The position numbers and the translations under genes are program-made. Of a stretch of DNA of 64,000 nucleotides, positions 33,983 to 45,412 are shown piece by piece. Origin of the DNA: Oegoconia quadripuncta (lineage: Eukaryota > Arthropoda > Insecta > Lepidoptera > Autostichidae); NCBI GenBank assembly GCA_949316235.1, contig OX438747.1:1302501-1366500 (forward strand), in the 5' to 3' direction. The notes below the pieces were generated by a model that did no database searches, had not been told where the DNA came from, and was given only the letters and a program-made list of their open reading frames with translations. Every line of letters begins with the position of its first letter. The stretch's first letter is position 1.

Positions 33983-34362
33983 ACTGCCTCCGTGGCTTAA
34001 TGTAAACAACATTGGGTTTGCGATTCGGAGGTCGCGGGTTCGATCCCCAGCGGGGTACATGTTTAGTACTCGGTTTGGTTGGTGGTAGGGCATTTTAAAT
34101 GTCCGCCTGGCTAGCTACCACCATTTTATCTAATGTTAATAGCATTGTTGTGTCCCAGTTGATAAAGACAAGATAGCAAGTTCTCAAATAAGACGGAGTT
34201 TCCCGGTCAGTTCACTTAACATCAAGTGCTCAATCACTAACCCGTTGTGCATAAAAAAAAAGAAAAAGATATTGCGAGCGAAATATGAATTGTCATATCA
34301 ACTACCTAATAATAGCTAGCCTATTCAAAGTAAAACTAAAAACGACTTTTTTTTGTAAAGTG
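33983..34362 (+). mobile_element. SINE-1 subfamily with 3' extension, copy B
   Basis: Head TGCCTCCGTGGCTTAATGTA, intact B box, body with the same deletion as 20065-20463, poly-A near 34252. The extension GATATTGCGAGCGAAATATG through ACGACTTTTTTTTGTAAAGT then runs to 34362 and matches copy A closely in inverse orientation. Confidence 0.7.
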
Positions 34363-34499
34363 CTAAAGAGTACTTAACATTTCTAAAAAAAAGTAAGGGA
34401 AGGAATCCGCCACACGTTGTGACAAGTTTTTGTGGCTGGGGGTCGATTTTGGAATCAATCGCAAAGTTTGGATGCTTATAGCTAATATTATATCATTCA

Positions 34500-34915
34500 T
34501 AATAATAATGTTTATTTCATCAAAGCCTACTTAAAAGTACAATATGCGACATACGAATTATAAACTACAATTTATTTAAAAGAAATGTCAAGAAAATATT
34601 ACTAGATAAATGTTTGTACAATATAAATGAATTTCTAATATGACCAAAATATATTAAATTTAAGATGACATTGTTTGATGACTGTTGATTTTATATTGTT
34701 TGTATTTATATTTAATTAACCTTTGACATTGTATTGTATTTTAATTAAATTTTGCTTGACTATATAATGTAATTTTAAGTGCATGCTAAATTATTATTAT
34801 TATTTGTATACCTAAGTATGAGGTAGAATATAGAGCACATTATTTATTGTAATATCTTGACATGTAAACCTACCTATATTCACAAATAAAGAATTTTTGT
34901 ATTGTATTGTTAAAA
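34500..34915 (+). repeat. AT-rich retroposon 3' sequence
   Basis: The stretch ends CACAAATAAAGAATTTTTGT and ATTGTATTGTT, consistent with a LINE 3' terminus having an AATAAA signal and a short tandem tail. No coding sequence is recognised upstream. Confidence 0.4.
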
Positions 34916-35042
34916 ATATTTTACAATGTATGTAATTAATAAATTAATAGTTACATATAATAATATGTAGATGCTAAATTTCTATCTTATTTTGTTCATT
35001 TTGTGACTAAACAAATAATCTAGTAATGTAATGTATGTGTAT

Positions 35043-35160
35043 AGTTATTGTTTTATGTTTGACAATCACTTTTACTTTAAAAATCATAAATTTACGAAAC
35101 TGTATGTGTGACTTAATATTGTAAAAGTGAACTAAATAAATCTAATCTAATCTAATCTTA
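35043..35160 (+). repeat. retroelement 3' end with (ATCTA)n tail, copy 2
   Basis: Near-identical to 4380-4500 (TTTTATGTTTGACAATCACT ... AATAAATCTAATCTAATCTA). Confidence 0.55.
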
Positions 35161-35399
35161 GAGAGTAAACTTAGGCCAAGAAACATACGAGGGAGTAATT
35201 GACGCTAAAATGGGTCTAAACCTGTACTATAGCGTCAACTGTACATCAGTAGTTGCTGATTGCCAACTGGGTGATACATAACATTGGTATCCATTAGTGA
35301 TCATCACAATAATAAAATGTGCAATAAATAAAGCTGCTACTGATTAGTTCGTGTATTATGATTTGAGTGTATATGTGATTTGAGTGGTGCATGTGGGTG

Positions 35400-35560
35400 C
35401 TCAGCCCTACGATAAAATCTTGGGATCAGTTATCATCATGCATGATATTTGGTATATACGTAGAACATACCCTGGAATAAAAACAGGATATTTTTTAAAT
35501 CTGAGTAGTTCCCGCAAAACATGCAGGCGAAGCCGCGGGCCGAAAGCTAGTAAATAATAA
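35400..35560 (-). repeat. dispersed repeat, GCTTCGCCTGC family
   Basis: On the minus strand it starts TAGCTTTCGGCCCGCGGCTT and CGCCTGCATGTTTTGCGGGA, then CCAGGGTATGTTCTACGTAT. Other copies: 35990-36180 (+) and 45960-46200 (+). Class not determined. Confidence 0.5.
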
Positions 35561-35574
35561 TAATAATAAATGAA

Positions 35575-35870
35575 TAATAATAAACTTCGCCCAGCTCCCA
35601 AAAATTATAAAATTGTATTAGTTGTATACTTTTATATATATAAAAAAAAGAGAAAAGAAAAGAAAATGATCCTGTGGGTTTCTTGCGCCGCTTCTTTTCC
35701 CACAGATGATTACCCTTTCCGAAGCGGTGGTAGCTTGGACATACTGACTGACCGAAAAATGCTTAGCCCTATTTTTATTTCCAATAGATTTAAATTGACA
35801 TTCAACAAATGATATCATGTATCTTACGTTGAAATAAAATGCTTTGAGTTTGAGTTTTGAAAAATGATCT
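35575..35870 (+). repeat. Jockey-like LINE 3' UTR with AATAAA
   Basis: AATGATCCTGTGGGTTTCTT, CCACAGATGATTACCCTTTC, AATTGACATTCAACAAATGA and GAAATAAAATGCTTTGAGTT, then a TTTGAG-type tail. Opposite-orientation copies are at 2545-2820 and 41165-41440. Frames called on either strand are not genes. Confidence 0.65.
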
Positions 35871-35989
35871 TTATTATTTCTCACACAAGGTATGGCAAGT
35901 AATGATCTAATAAAAGCATTATTATAAAATTCTGGTCCAAATATTGTATTACCGACCGCCACAAGTATAATAAACAACTGGCTTTCCGC

Positions 35990-36180
35990 ACACAGCTTCG
36001 GCGTGCATGGAATAACACGGAAATTTGGTTATCCCGCAGGAAATTCTCACTTTTCCGGGATTGAAAATATCCTATGTTTTAATCCAGGGTATGTTCTACC
36101 TACACACCAAATTTCATGCAAATCCCTTCATCAGTTTCGCCGTGATTGAGCTACGAACAAACTTATTATAAAACAAAAAT
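35990..36180 (+). repeat. dispersed repeat, GCTTCGGCGTGC family
   Basis: CACAGCTTCGGCGTGCATGG, ATCCAGGGTATGTTCTACCT, CAAATCCCTTCATCAGTTTC, GCCGTGATTGAGCTACGAAC. Same internal order as 45960-46200. Confidence 0.55.
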
Positions 36181-36294
36181 TATGTAAAAAGGGATATTAC
36201 AAAATTTCAGACTACATTAATGATAGTAATCCATGGGATTAAACGGCTCCTCTACACGATATATAAAAATTGTTGCAACCTTTCTAGATTGTAA

Positions 36295-36450
36295 ATGATT
36301 GATTGTAAAGAGACAAACCCTCTGAGTTTCTCGCTAGCTCTTCTCAGTAGTGGTCGCGTTCCGAGCTAGTGGTAGTTTAAAAAACAAGTGACGTTCATAA
36401 GTGCATATTGTATTGCCTACATGAATAAAAGATTTTCATTTCACTTCATT
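36295..36450 (+). repeat. Jockey-like LINE 3' UTR variant
   Basis: CCTCTGAGTTTCTCGCTAGC TCTTCTCAGTAG and AATAAAAGATTTTCATTTCA with a CTTCATTT tail. A relative of the other 3' ends, not the same subfamily. Confidence 0.5.
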
Positions 36451-36835
36451 TAATTCAAACTTTCGCATTTAATAGTTACAATAAATTTTTTTTTCTTTAT
36501 TTAGTAATGCTAAACTCATGTATACACTTCGATTATCTACAACTGCATGTACTTCACATCTTTTCCAATCCGTGTTACCAGCGTGAATAGTCTCGAACGA
36601 TTTAAGAATTGATCTCCTTATCCCAAGGGGCGTCGGAAACACTGGCACTCAAGTGCCGGCGGGATGAAAGGTTTTAATTATACTAATGCGTTTAGAAATT
36701 GATAAGGAAATGAGCGAACTACCGTTAGTGGGAGCTTTTTTGGGGTTTTAAGATCTTGATAACGAAGTGGAGTGAAATAGATATCGCTACATTCCCGTCC
36801 CGCAAATACAGGGTATTAGTAAATCACTGGAAACT

Positions 36836-36998
36836 CTCTTAGTGTAGTGGATAGTGATCCTGTTAGCGAAACCAACGGTTGCGGATTCGAATCCCGCGAG
36901 GGGTGAATGTTTACAATACAATACAAATACTCTTTATTGCGCAAAATAATTTACAATATTTTTTTATGATAACAATAGAACACAATTAGGCGGTCTTA
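36836..36998 (+). mobile_element. SINE family 3 head joined to a retroposon tail
   Basis: CTTAGTGTAGTGGATAGTGA and GGTTGCGGATTCGAATCCCG form the tRNA-like head. After GGGGTGAATGTTTAC the family 3 body is replaced by a reverse-strand retroposon tail (ATACTCTTTATTGCGCAAAA ... TTAGGCGGTCTTATC). At 37010-37050 there is a trace of the family 2 3' end. Confidence 0.55.
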
Positions 36999-37091
36999 TC
37001 ACTAAAAGCGAGATGGCGTAAGTGTATGTCCAAGGATATTATTATTATTATATCAGGATCATAATATGAAAGTGTGAAATGAATTGAGTGT

Positions 37092-37436
37092 GTTTTTTTA
37101 TGAACAACGGGTTATCCCTCGACCTCAACCACATCTGATGTTAAGTGAAGATGAAGCCGAAGGTGGAAGCGTACTGACCCGGAAACCCCACTTTATTTGG
37201 GGGACTGGCTATTTTATCTCTGACAACCGGAACACTACAATGCTATTAACAGTGCTGTTTGGCAGCTGTTTTATAATATGGTGGTAGCTAGCCAGGCGGA
37301 CGTTTAAAATGCCCTACCACCGAACCAAATCGAGTAGGTACTAAACACGTACCCCGCTGGAGATCGAACCCGCGACCATATACTTCCGGATTCATAAAAC
37401 CTGTGTGTTTTACATTGTGCCACTGCAGCGGTTCCA
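37092..37436 (-). mobile_element. SINE-1, full length, diverged
   Basis: T-rich tail, CTCGACCTCAACCACATCTG, GTGCTGTTTGGCAGCTGTTT, GTACCCCGCTGGAGATCGAA, and head TACATTGTGCCACTGCAGCG. Older than the other full copies; a few bases are inserted near the B box. Confidence 0.75.
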
Positions 37437-38039
37437 CTAATTGCTGAGAATATGCTGCAGTTGAATTGGTAATGTCCATTTTTGACCATCAGCAGGTATT
37501 TCTCTCCCACTGAGTAGATATGCGCAATCACGTCCGATCGTTCGAGTGTTACGGGAAAGTCGAATTGGCTAGCGGCTAGACTGGCTAGCTGCGGGTTTAT
37601 GGCTAGAAAAGCATGGCTTTCGCTTCCGGGCTGCGTCGGTGACCTACTGCTGGGTTAGTTAAGTAATCTTGTCTACTACGAGTGTTTATCCCAAACACCA
37701 TGACATCAGAGGCGTAGCGTGCCTTGTCGGGGCCCCGTATAAAAATTTTTTTGGAGGCCCTTATATGGAGGTAAAGATTTTTCACAAAAGAAAAAAAATA
37801 TTGTGAGAAGAAATATTTATTTATCACATAATTTACCCATTTTACAAATAAAAATCGAATTTTAAATATTCACTCTCCTTGCCTTTTTTTCGGCAAACGT
37901 AAAAAAAAAAAAGTAAGTAAAACGGGGAAGTCCCGCAGCCCGCCATAACGATGTAGTGTTGCCAACTTTTGAACGCACGCTTAAGGCGGGAAAAAAAGGA
38001 ATTGCTTTATAGAATTTTGTCATTTGTAAAATAAAATAA

Positions 38040-38522
38040 ATTAGAAAGTTTTTATTCTTCTTTAAGGATTCACATGAAATATTTTTAAATTTCTGGGATA
38101 AATTAAATAATAAAAAAATTGGAACAGAGCTCTTTTCATGTGCTTCCCATAATTTTTTTTTTTTTTTTTTTAATTAGAATGGGATCGCTCTTGACCTTAA
38201 TCTGGACTAATGTCGAGATAAGGTCTACGATGGAACGAGCTTTCCCAGAAGATGCCTATTTAACCTGACTTTAAAGAGCTGCGGGTTATATGCGATTGGA
38301 AACAGACGGAGGCAATAATCATTTCTTAGATTCGCTGAAACTTATATAAAGCGGTTACTTTTAAAAATTAACGCTGCCTATACTTAACTTAATGTTATCC
38401 GATAATACAGACAAAGTTGGATTTGCCGTTCCCAAAAAAAAAAAAAAATATTTATATGGAGAAAACAGTCTTAATGAAATTCTTCATACAAAACGCCAAT
38501 TTCATAGGTAAGGACCTAATAG
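38040..38522 (-). mobile_element. Tc1/mariner-like MITE remnant with a nested insert
   Basis: The right end (38470-38522) is the reverse complement of ATTAGGTCCTTACCTATGAA and ATTGGCGTTTTGTATGAAG. The interior matches 61022-61345 in opposite orientation. About 165 bp at 38157-38320 (T tract, AATTAGAATGGGATCGCTCT ... ATGGAACGAGC) is absent from the 61-kb copy and flanked by ATAAT on both sides, so it is a later retroposon insertion. The left terminus is not found. Confidence 0.55.
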
Positions 38523-40205
38523 ATCTAAAAAGTTAGTAGATGACTCGCAGGTTCTTATTAATTAATATATTACTCTATGTATATTTAGGTTTATTCGCTA
38601 CGCACCACACGGGTCGCACAGCTGTTGCTGCATCAGCTGATCATTTTCGAAAAACAGTAGAGAACTAGGTACTAAATTGTAGGTATTAAACGTGACAGAA
38701 AAAATGCAATACCCTAAGTCTTTTAAATTGGTTATTTTGAAAAGGTTTTCTACTATAACTTATTATCTATGCAACTTGTTTATTCCTAAAAAGTGTCATT
38801 AGATTTGGTGTATTCATGTCGAAAATTTTGTTCTTGAAAGTTTGTATGCATTGCGGTTTGGGATAAACCCTCTTAAGTAAGGGCACGGACAATAGTATGT
38901 GGTGTAAAAATAATAAAAAAACCCTCAGTGAAGTTAATAAAAGATTTTGCTGTCGCCTGAAAGCACTTATGTCTCATAAGTTCTCAGTAATCTCATATTA
39001 TGTCATAGGTGTTTCATTTTATATAATTGACACATTCCAGTAGGTTAGTTAGACAATAGGAGGTACCTACTACATTAACATTAAATCTAACACAGGCATA
39101 TTTCAGACGACAGACGCTTTTATAAAGGTTTTACCGTTCGAACGGATCTTTTTGGGTATTGGTTTATATTTGGTTTAGCTAATGTAAAAATGGTATCGTA
39201 TCGCGCCCTTGGTAACCAAACGCAAAACTATTTTTCGAGCTTACCACGAGTACCCTATTTTCTGTTCAAACGATTAGCGCCATACGAAACGTGCATAACG
39301 TAACGTTTTTTGGTTATAGTTTAGTTTTGGTGCTGTCGTTGTAATTTAGCTCGATTGACCACCTGGTTGCGGCAACCGGGACAAAGGATGCGTGAGGATT
39401 CGGACCACATGGACCTAGAATTTCGAAAAGCAAAGAACTATCAAAAGCAACAAAAAATGTATTCGAAGCGAAGTCCTTTAAGTTTTCCGTTACCTCGACA
39501 GCTAACCCGACCTTCCTAAAGTTTCTTGGAGGTGAGAAATGTGCCTGGCAACACCTCGTGAAACCCCGAGTAAAGCTGAGCGAATTCCAAGAATCCAAAT
39601 CAATAAATAAGTGTAGGTGGTTGAAAGTAGGTAATTGTATACTAGGTATATTAATCGACAATGCGTATAATTAGTTTATATACATAAAAAGTGATTATAA
39701 ACTACAAGATAAATTACCTAGCAAGGCAGTTTCAATTTTTAAATAGGCAAAGAGAATATCTACGCGAGATTAAAACTTTCTTGCGGCGTCGGTTAGCTAA
39801 ACGCTTTACGATGTAAAAGCGGCTTGAGAAAGGAAAATTGACTGCACTTCCTCTAGCGGAAATTGAAAGTGGATTGTAATCGGAGAGAAAACTGCAAGTT
39901 GCATTGCATCGGTGAACGAGAATACATTTTTTCCTTACTACTTCCATCTATCGACTATACAAAGAACTAAGTCTGCTACTCAAAAGTTGGTATATCACTA
40001 GTGGAGCTGAAAGCAAAAGTGGCGCCATCTATGGTCAATTGTTAAAACTAGGCAATAAAGTTTGTATCAAATTAGATCCGTGACGTTTAAATAGATGTCT
40101 CCCTTAAACAAGTTCTGCTATTCAACGATAGATGGCGCTGTTCCACAAATTCAATAGAATATTTCTATCGAATTTGTTACGAAGCTTTTTAATAAATAAG
40201 CTTAC
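38523..40205. other. no gene or known repeat recognised; downstream of an exon donor
   Basis: If the coactivator gene continues leftwards this is intron. The minus-strand frames at 39314-39661 and 39732-39947 have no motif I recognise and no matching splice phase. Confidence 0.35.
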
Positions 40206-40563
40206 CTTTACCTCCACCAGCATCATGCACCTGCGGCTTCCCGCTCGGCACCCGCTGCATAGGCGACGCGTTGCCATAGTTCATGCTGGTTCCATTGTAG
40301 TCCGAGCTGATTGGTTCCTGCTTTATGCCGGTAGATGTCGCTGCTAACTTCTCAGCTAACAGCGGGTTTGCGGAAGCTATGTTGTATCTTCCGTTGTTAA
40401 TGTTGTTTGCTACGGCATTGTTAATGGCGCTTGTTGTGCCAGATCTGAGCAGCTGTTGTAGCCTTTGCTGGCCGTTGTTTGGGAGCCCTAGTTGGTTAGG
40501 CTGATAATACGAGCCTTGGAGACTTCCAGGCGCTGGCGGTGATATGTTGTTGTTTTCTTCTTG
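40206..40563 (-). CDS. coactivator-like protein, exon C (partial gene)
   Basis: Minus-strand exon of 358 nt. The acceptor is ...TCAATTCCAG at 40564-40565 and the donor is GTAAG at 40201-40205. It begins in phase 0 (QEENNNISPPAPGSLQGSYY), joining exon B exactly after its final Lys, and ends in phase 1. Visible features are an LxxLL nuclear-receptor-box motif (RLQQLLRSG), Asn-rich stretches (INNAVANNINNGRYN), and IKQEPIS, a consensus sumoylation-type site. The exon junction creates another IKQE. The composition is low-complexity N/Q/P/S, typical of metazoan transcriptional coactivators. Candidates I considered are Mastermind, CBP/p300 and p160 proteins; none could be confirmed. No further exon is seen to the left, so the next intron is long or the following exons are small. 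Confidence 0.75.
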
Positions 40564-41164
40564 CTGGAATTGATAAAATTATAGTATTATTAATTAGATG
40601 GGACACGTATTACACTTTTCATTATTAATATATTGACCCGTTTTATAAAGATGGCATATCTACCACATACTAGTAACATCAAACCAGACGCAATACAAGT
40701 CTTGCGGCTGTATCACCCGAGATGCGTTTTGAGTAGTTGGCGCCATCTCAAATATTCAGTTGATATAGCTTCTATCAGCCTTCTTATTCAGCGAATGTAT
40801 TACGTTCATTACGTCAACTTAGCGATTTATATCATTAAAATTTGTTCAATATGCACTTTGAAATAATATCACAGAGCATAAAGGTCATTATTTTCTCATA
40901 TTTCTTATAGAATTATTAAAGTTATTAAAAATAACATTCATAAATGGCTATGCATCTATACTTGGGTACATAGGTGTCTAGTTTGAAATTAATCTGTACT
41001 AAGATGGCCTATGGTCCTGTAATAATTTTAAGTAAAATCTATAAAAAGACAAGGGATTTTTAAATACAGACTATGTCATATTCCTATACTAACTGACTCG
41101 GTAATCAATACTTAAAAATCCTGTTAATCCAGAATCTTGAAATTTACCATGGAGTAAGGTTTCA

Positions 41165-41440
41165 TAACATTAAACTTCAAACTTCAAGCATTTATTTCAG
41201 CGTAAGGTACATGATATCATTTGTTTAATGTCAATTTAAATCTATTGTAAAAATCGGGCTAAGCATTTTTCGGTCAGTCAGTATGTCCACGCTACCACCG
41301 CTTCGGAAAGGGAAATCATCTGTGGGAAAAGAAGTGGCGCAAGAAACCCACAGGATCATTTTCTTTTCTTTTCTTTTTTTTATATACATATATAAAAGTA
41401 TACTTTTACAATTTTATAATTTTTGGGAGCTGGGCGAAGT
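41165..41440 (-). repeat. Jockey-like LINE 3' UTR in intron
   Basis: Reverse complement of the 35575-35870 repeat; it includes GGGAAATCATCTGTGGGAAA and CCACAGGATCATTTTC. It lies in the intron between exons B and C. Confidence 0.65.
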
Positions 41441-42249
41441 ATACCAACGAAGATTAATTAAAGAAACGAAATTCGAAAATGAATAATTTCTATTGCAATC
41501 TAGATTATTAAGATGGTTTTTTCCGTCCAGTGGCGACCTCATTGGATAAATTAAGATTTCTTTATAACATACGCCTGTTTCCCGTTGCGGTAGGCACTCT
41601 CATCAAATACTTCATACACGCTCGTCGGTTAGTGGCTGACCATACCTGGCCTTTTGTGAGTACGTCAGTTTGATGGACAAATACAGACCAAATTAAAAAA
41701 ATTGCTCTGACCTACCCTCGAGAAGACTAAACACTAATTAGAAATAATAAACTCAATTTTGTGGTTTCCATTGATATACTTGTATTTGTATTATTTATCT
41801 ATCTCAAATGTTACAAAGATATGTTCATTTAACATATCACATTAATTCTTCCGTCAAGTAAACTTCGTAATATTATAAAGTGGTTTATAGACACTATTTA
41901 TTTATTTACCCTAACCTATTTATTTTATTTATTTATTTATCATTTATTGCACACAAGAAAAAAAGACATACAGATACAACATAATAGAGACGACACCTAT
42001 ATATTCGAACATGTCTTTATCACTGCTAAGTTTTTTTTTTAGTTTTTTTTTTATAATTTTAGTGAGGATCACTATGGAAATCAAATCTTTCTTGATTGGG
42101 TTTATATTTAGTTATAGTAATTAAATATGATGATTTATTATTTTTAACTATAGTGTTGTGGGTTTGACGGCGTTATGTGTGTGTCCAGTCTCTGTCCGAC
42201 ATATCTCAGTAATGCGTGGCCCAATTTGAGTACGGTTTTTTAATATTAA

Positions 42250-42480
42250 ATACTAAACGACGGAACAGTCTGCTTCGGACGGCCATAACTTCGGACTTTT
42301 TCTTTTTCAGTTTCCTGTATCAATTATAAACCAATTGTCATTATTTTACTTTTGTTGTATACAGTTGGAAATCACAAGTTAGTACGGGACTCAAGAAACG
42401 TCTGAAGTTATGCAAATAAAGGATTCCTAGCAAATGAAAGAGTCCGAAGTTACGTCTGTCCAAATTCGTTAGAGAGTAGA
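42250..42480. repeat. dispersed repeat around CGGACGGCCATAACTTCGGA
   Basis: CTTCGGACGGCCATAACTTC, CGGACTTTTTCTTTTTCAGT and AAATCACAAGTTAGTACGGG recur at 1835-1970 (CTTCGGACGGCCGTAACTTC, GACATCACAAGTTAGTACGG). Two copies of an unclassified repeat. Confidence 0.5.
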
Positions 42481-42927
42481 CCCCTAGGTGTCACAAAACC
42501 TATATAGGTTTATCCGAACACCGTACCTATGTCATTTTTATTTATTTATTTATGTTAAGGAAAACCAACAGCCATGTTAAATCACAAATAACAATGGGAA
42601 ATTATACCTGACGGCTAATAACAGGTTCTCACATATAGAAATATTGTAGACATCGGACACTCACAACTACATCACTGTTGCGTGCGTTTTTCAGTAAGTG
42701 GTACTGGCAGAATAACCAGCGCTGTGGTGTGGACCACTATCTGTGCTGCAGCGTATACTGACTCAGAGCCCTTTCAGTGCACAGTGGGTACAGCCCATCG
42801 CTGGGAAAATCTTGTAGGTATGGTGTGCGTCAGTATATTAAACTCTCATTTATTTATTTATTTTATTTGTTGATTACATAGGGTTTATTATTGTTGTTCT
42901 TCTATTTTGGTTGTGTGTACTGTGCAG

Positions 42928-43265
42928 TTTTTTTTTTTTTATGCATAACGGGTTGGTACTTGACCTCAATCACACCTGATGTTAAGTGAAGATGAGGTCG
43001 AAGATGGAAGCGTACTGACCCGGAAACCCCAACACATTTGGGGGACTGGCTATCTTATCTCTGACAACCGGAACACGACAATGCTATTAACATTGCTGCT
43101 TGGCGGCAGATTTAGATAAGATGGTGGTAGCTAGCCAGGCGGACATTTAAAATGCCCTACCACCAACCAAACCGAGTATTTAAACATGTACCCCGCTGGG
43201 GATCGAACCCGCAACCTCCGAATCGTAAACCCAATGTTGTTTACATTGAGCCACGGAGGCGGTTA
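42928..43265 (-). mobile_element. SINE-1, complete, intronic
   Basis: Poly-A (as T) at 42928-42940, full body, GGGGATCGAACCCGCAACCT (B box) and head TTGAGCCACGGAGGCGGTT. One of the best-preserved copies. Confidence 0.85.
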
Positions 43266-43702
43266 AATGTTTTCATAAATCTATCTATCTACTTACAAAT
43301 TTAGACGAAAACAAAAATTAATAAGAAAATTAAATAAATACGGCATTCGTATGTACAGATCCGACCGGTATTTCTGCACTAAGGGACCCTACGTTTGTAA
43401 CAAACACTTATTATTATATTAGTGTTGTGTAAGTTTGTCAGTTTAAATAGTTAGTCTATAGTGAACATGTGGTACGAAACTCTCAGCCCTAAGAGTTAGT
43501 TATTTACTAGGTACTCGTGCTAACGAGTCCTACTCGCACTTGACCGTTCATTTCTAAAATCATTAACACCAAGACGAATGATTGTGCCGTTGACTCATTA
43601 CAATTGCAATACACATTTATATAGCGAAATACATTACATTACTATACACGATTACACGTTGTATAGTTTATTTAAGACTTTACTTTAATAAATTGAACAA
43701 AC

Positions 43703-43957
43703 CTTTATTTCGACAAGCGGAACATTAGAGCCGGTGGCATTCGTCAGATCAGTAAAAAACGTATCAAAATTGTCGAACGCCGTCTCTCCGAGCTGCTTCA
43801 GTATGTCATCAGGATCAGCAGCTTCGGAGCCGTCTGGTTCTAGGGTCAGTCCACCCACTATGTTGGAGAGCTCCGCTTGGGACAGCTCGCCGAGGGATGT
43901 GGCCATTTGGTGCAGTGTAGTCGCCACTGTTTGCCCGCCGGCCGCTACTGCAGCGTC
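43703..43957 (-). CDS. coactivator-like protein, exon B
   Basis: Minus-strand exon of 255 nt, phase 0 to phase 0. The acceptor is ...CACGTTTCAG at 43958-43959 and the donor GTTTGT at 43697-43702. The 85 residues start DAAVAAGGQTVATTLHQMAT and end NVPLVEIK. The middle is acidic and hydrophobic (EPDGSEAADPDDILKQLGE, then F-D-N-F-D-T-F-F-T-D-L-T), which looks like a transactivation segment. It joins exon A (ends ...LSNCLQ, phase 0) and exon C (starts QEEN, phase 0) without a frame break, and all three exons have good codon flow. This is strong evidence for a real gene. The family is not assigned. Confidence 0.8.
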
Positions 43958-44085
43958 CTGAAACGTGAGGAGGTGAGACGTTAAATATTGATCATGATGT
44001 GATCACCACCGCATACTTCTATGTACATTAAACCCAATTCTATGCTTTCACTCTATGATCTTCCTAAACATTTTAAGCTAACTAA

Positions 44086-44258
44086 ATTTTTATTTTTTAT
44101 GCACGACGGGTTTCGTAATTGACCTCAATCACATCTTATGTTAAGTAAAGATGGGGTCGAAGGTGGAAGTGTACTGATCCGGAAACCCCAACACATTTGG
44201 GGGACTGACTTATCTCTGACAACCGGAACACAACAATGCTATTAACATTGCTACTTGG
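44086..44258 (-). repeat. SINE-1, 5'-truncated, intronic
   Basis: TTTATGCACGACGGGTTTCG through ATTAACATTGCTACTTGG, then it stops. Confidence 0.65.
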
Positions 44259-44547
44259 TTAACATTTGCTAACATATGCTGAAACTGAATCTCTGCCCAA
44301 TCAATATCCCCCCCACACACGCCTTCGTCCATTATCCACATGCTTCAACATATACCTATACTCTAAGCATCACACTGTATCACTTAGATAATGTATTTTC
44401 AATGCTCCTGTTGTAATGTCTAATAGTAAGAGAGTGAGAGCTTGGAGATCTGTAGCACAGGTTTCGAACCTTTTTCAGACTCGTCTCTCACAAAGAAATT
44501 TGTTTGTATTTATCTCACATTACCATTAAATCAATACCTATCATATA

Positions 44548-45412
44548 CAGGGCGTCCCAAAGTTATGGGACATGAAGGGGAAGTACCTTAAATATTGTAG
44601 ATAGTGAATTTTGCTCAAAGAAGACTTTATGTTATTTTTAAAAGTTAGTAATTCTGCATTCATAGATTTTCTAAAAATTACTTGCTTCGGCTGGGAATCG
44701 AACCGACTTAAATGTGAAAAAAAAAACACCCTACTTTTATGATGCCAATCGAAAGAATAGCTAAAAAATAATAACTCTGCCTAAGTAACATAGTATTTTA
44801 AAAGAAAGGAACAACATAAAATGATTGAGTCAAATTTCAAGAAAGTTATTTATTGCTAAAGTGATTTCTTCTTTTGGGGATACGTGAAAGATATGCTATA
44901 CAAAAAGCGATACGAGAACGTAGGCGAGTTGCAAACAGAATTGTGCCATATCACATCGAGTGTTCACCATAAAATGATTAGAAAATCAACAGGCAGCGGG
45001 CTCATTAAAAGATTGGCGATTTGCGTAAGACAAGAGGGATCACATTTTGAGCATTTAATTAATTAATTTACAAAAAAATACCTACTTAATTGACTACGGC
45101 AGTTTCATGTATGTTTTTTATTTGATTAAAATGATTAATTTCACGTTGTTCCTTTCTTTTAAAATACTATGTTACTTAGGCAGAGTTATTATTTTTTAGC
45201 TATTCTTTCGATTGGCATCATAAAAGTAGGGTGTTTTTTTTTTCACATTTGAGTCGGTTCGATTCCCAGCCGAAGCAAATAATTTTTAGAAAATCTATGA
45301 ATGCAGAATTACTAACTTTTAAAAATAACATAAAGTCTTCTTTGAGCAAAATTCACTATCTACGATATTTAAGGTACTTCCCCTTCATGTCCCATAACTT
45401 TGGGACGCCCTG
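44548..45412. mobile_element. internally deleted mariner-superfamily element, 865 bp
   Basis: Both long terminal inverted repeats of the 53516-55636 element are present (CAGGGCGTCCCAAAGTTATG ... its complement at the right end), with TA on each side (44546-44547 and 45413-45414). About 1.26 kb is missing between the end of the left repeat region (AAAGTTATTTATTG) and GATTTCTTCTTTTGGGG, with about seven filler bases (CTAAAGT) at the join. Roughly the last 65 codons of the transposase frame remain, so the copy cannot encode an enzyme but keeps both ends. It lies in the coactivator intron. Confidence 0.9.

Noticed and set aside
35618..35977. 119-aa minus-strand open frame
   Set aside because: It lies across a LINE 3' UTR repeat that recurs at 2545 and 41165; no protein motif.
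35990..36180. Calling the GCTTCGGC-core repeat a Helitron
   Set aside because: I could not see a CTRR end with a hairpin or a 5' TC terminus; left unclassified.
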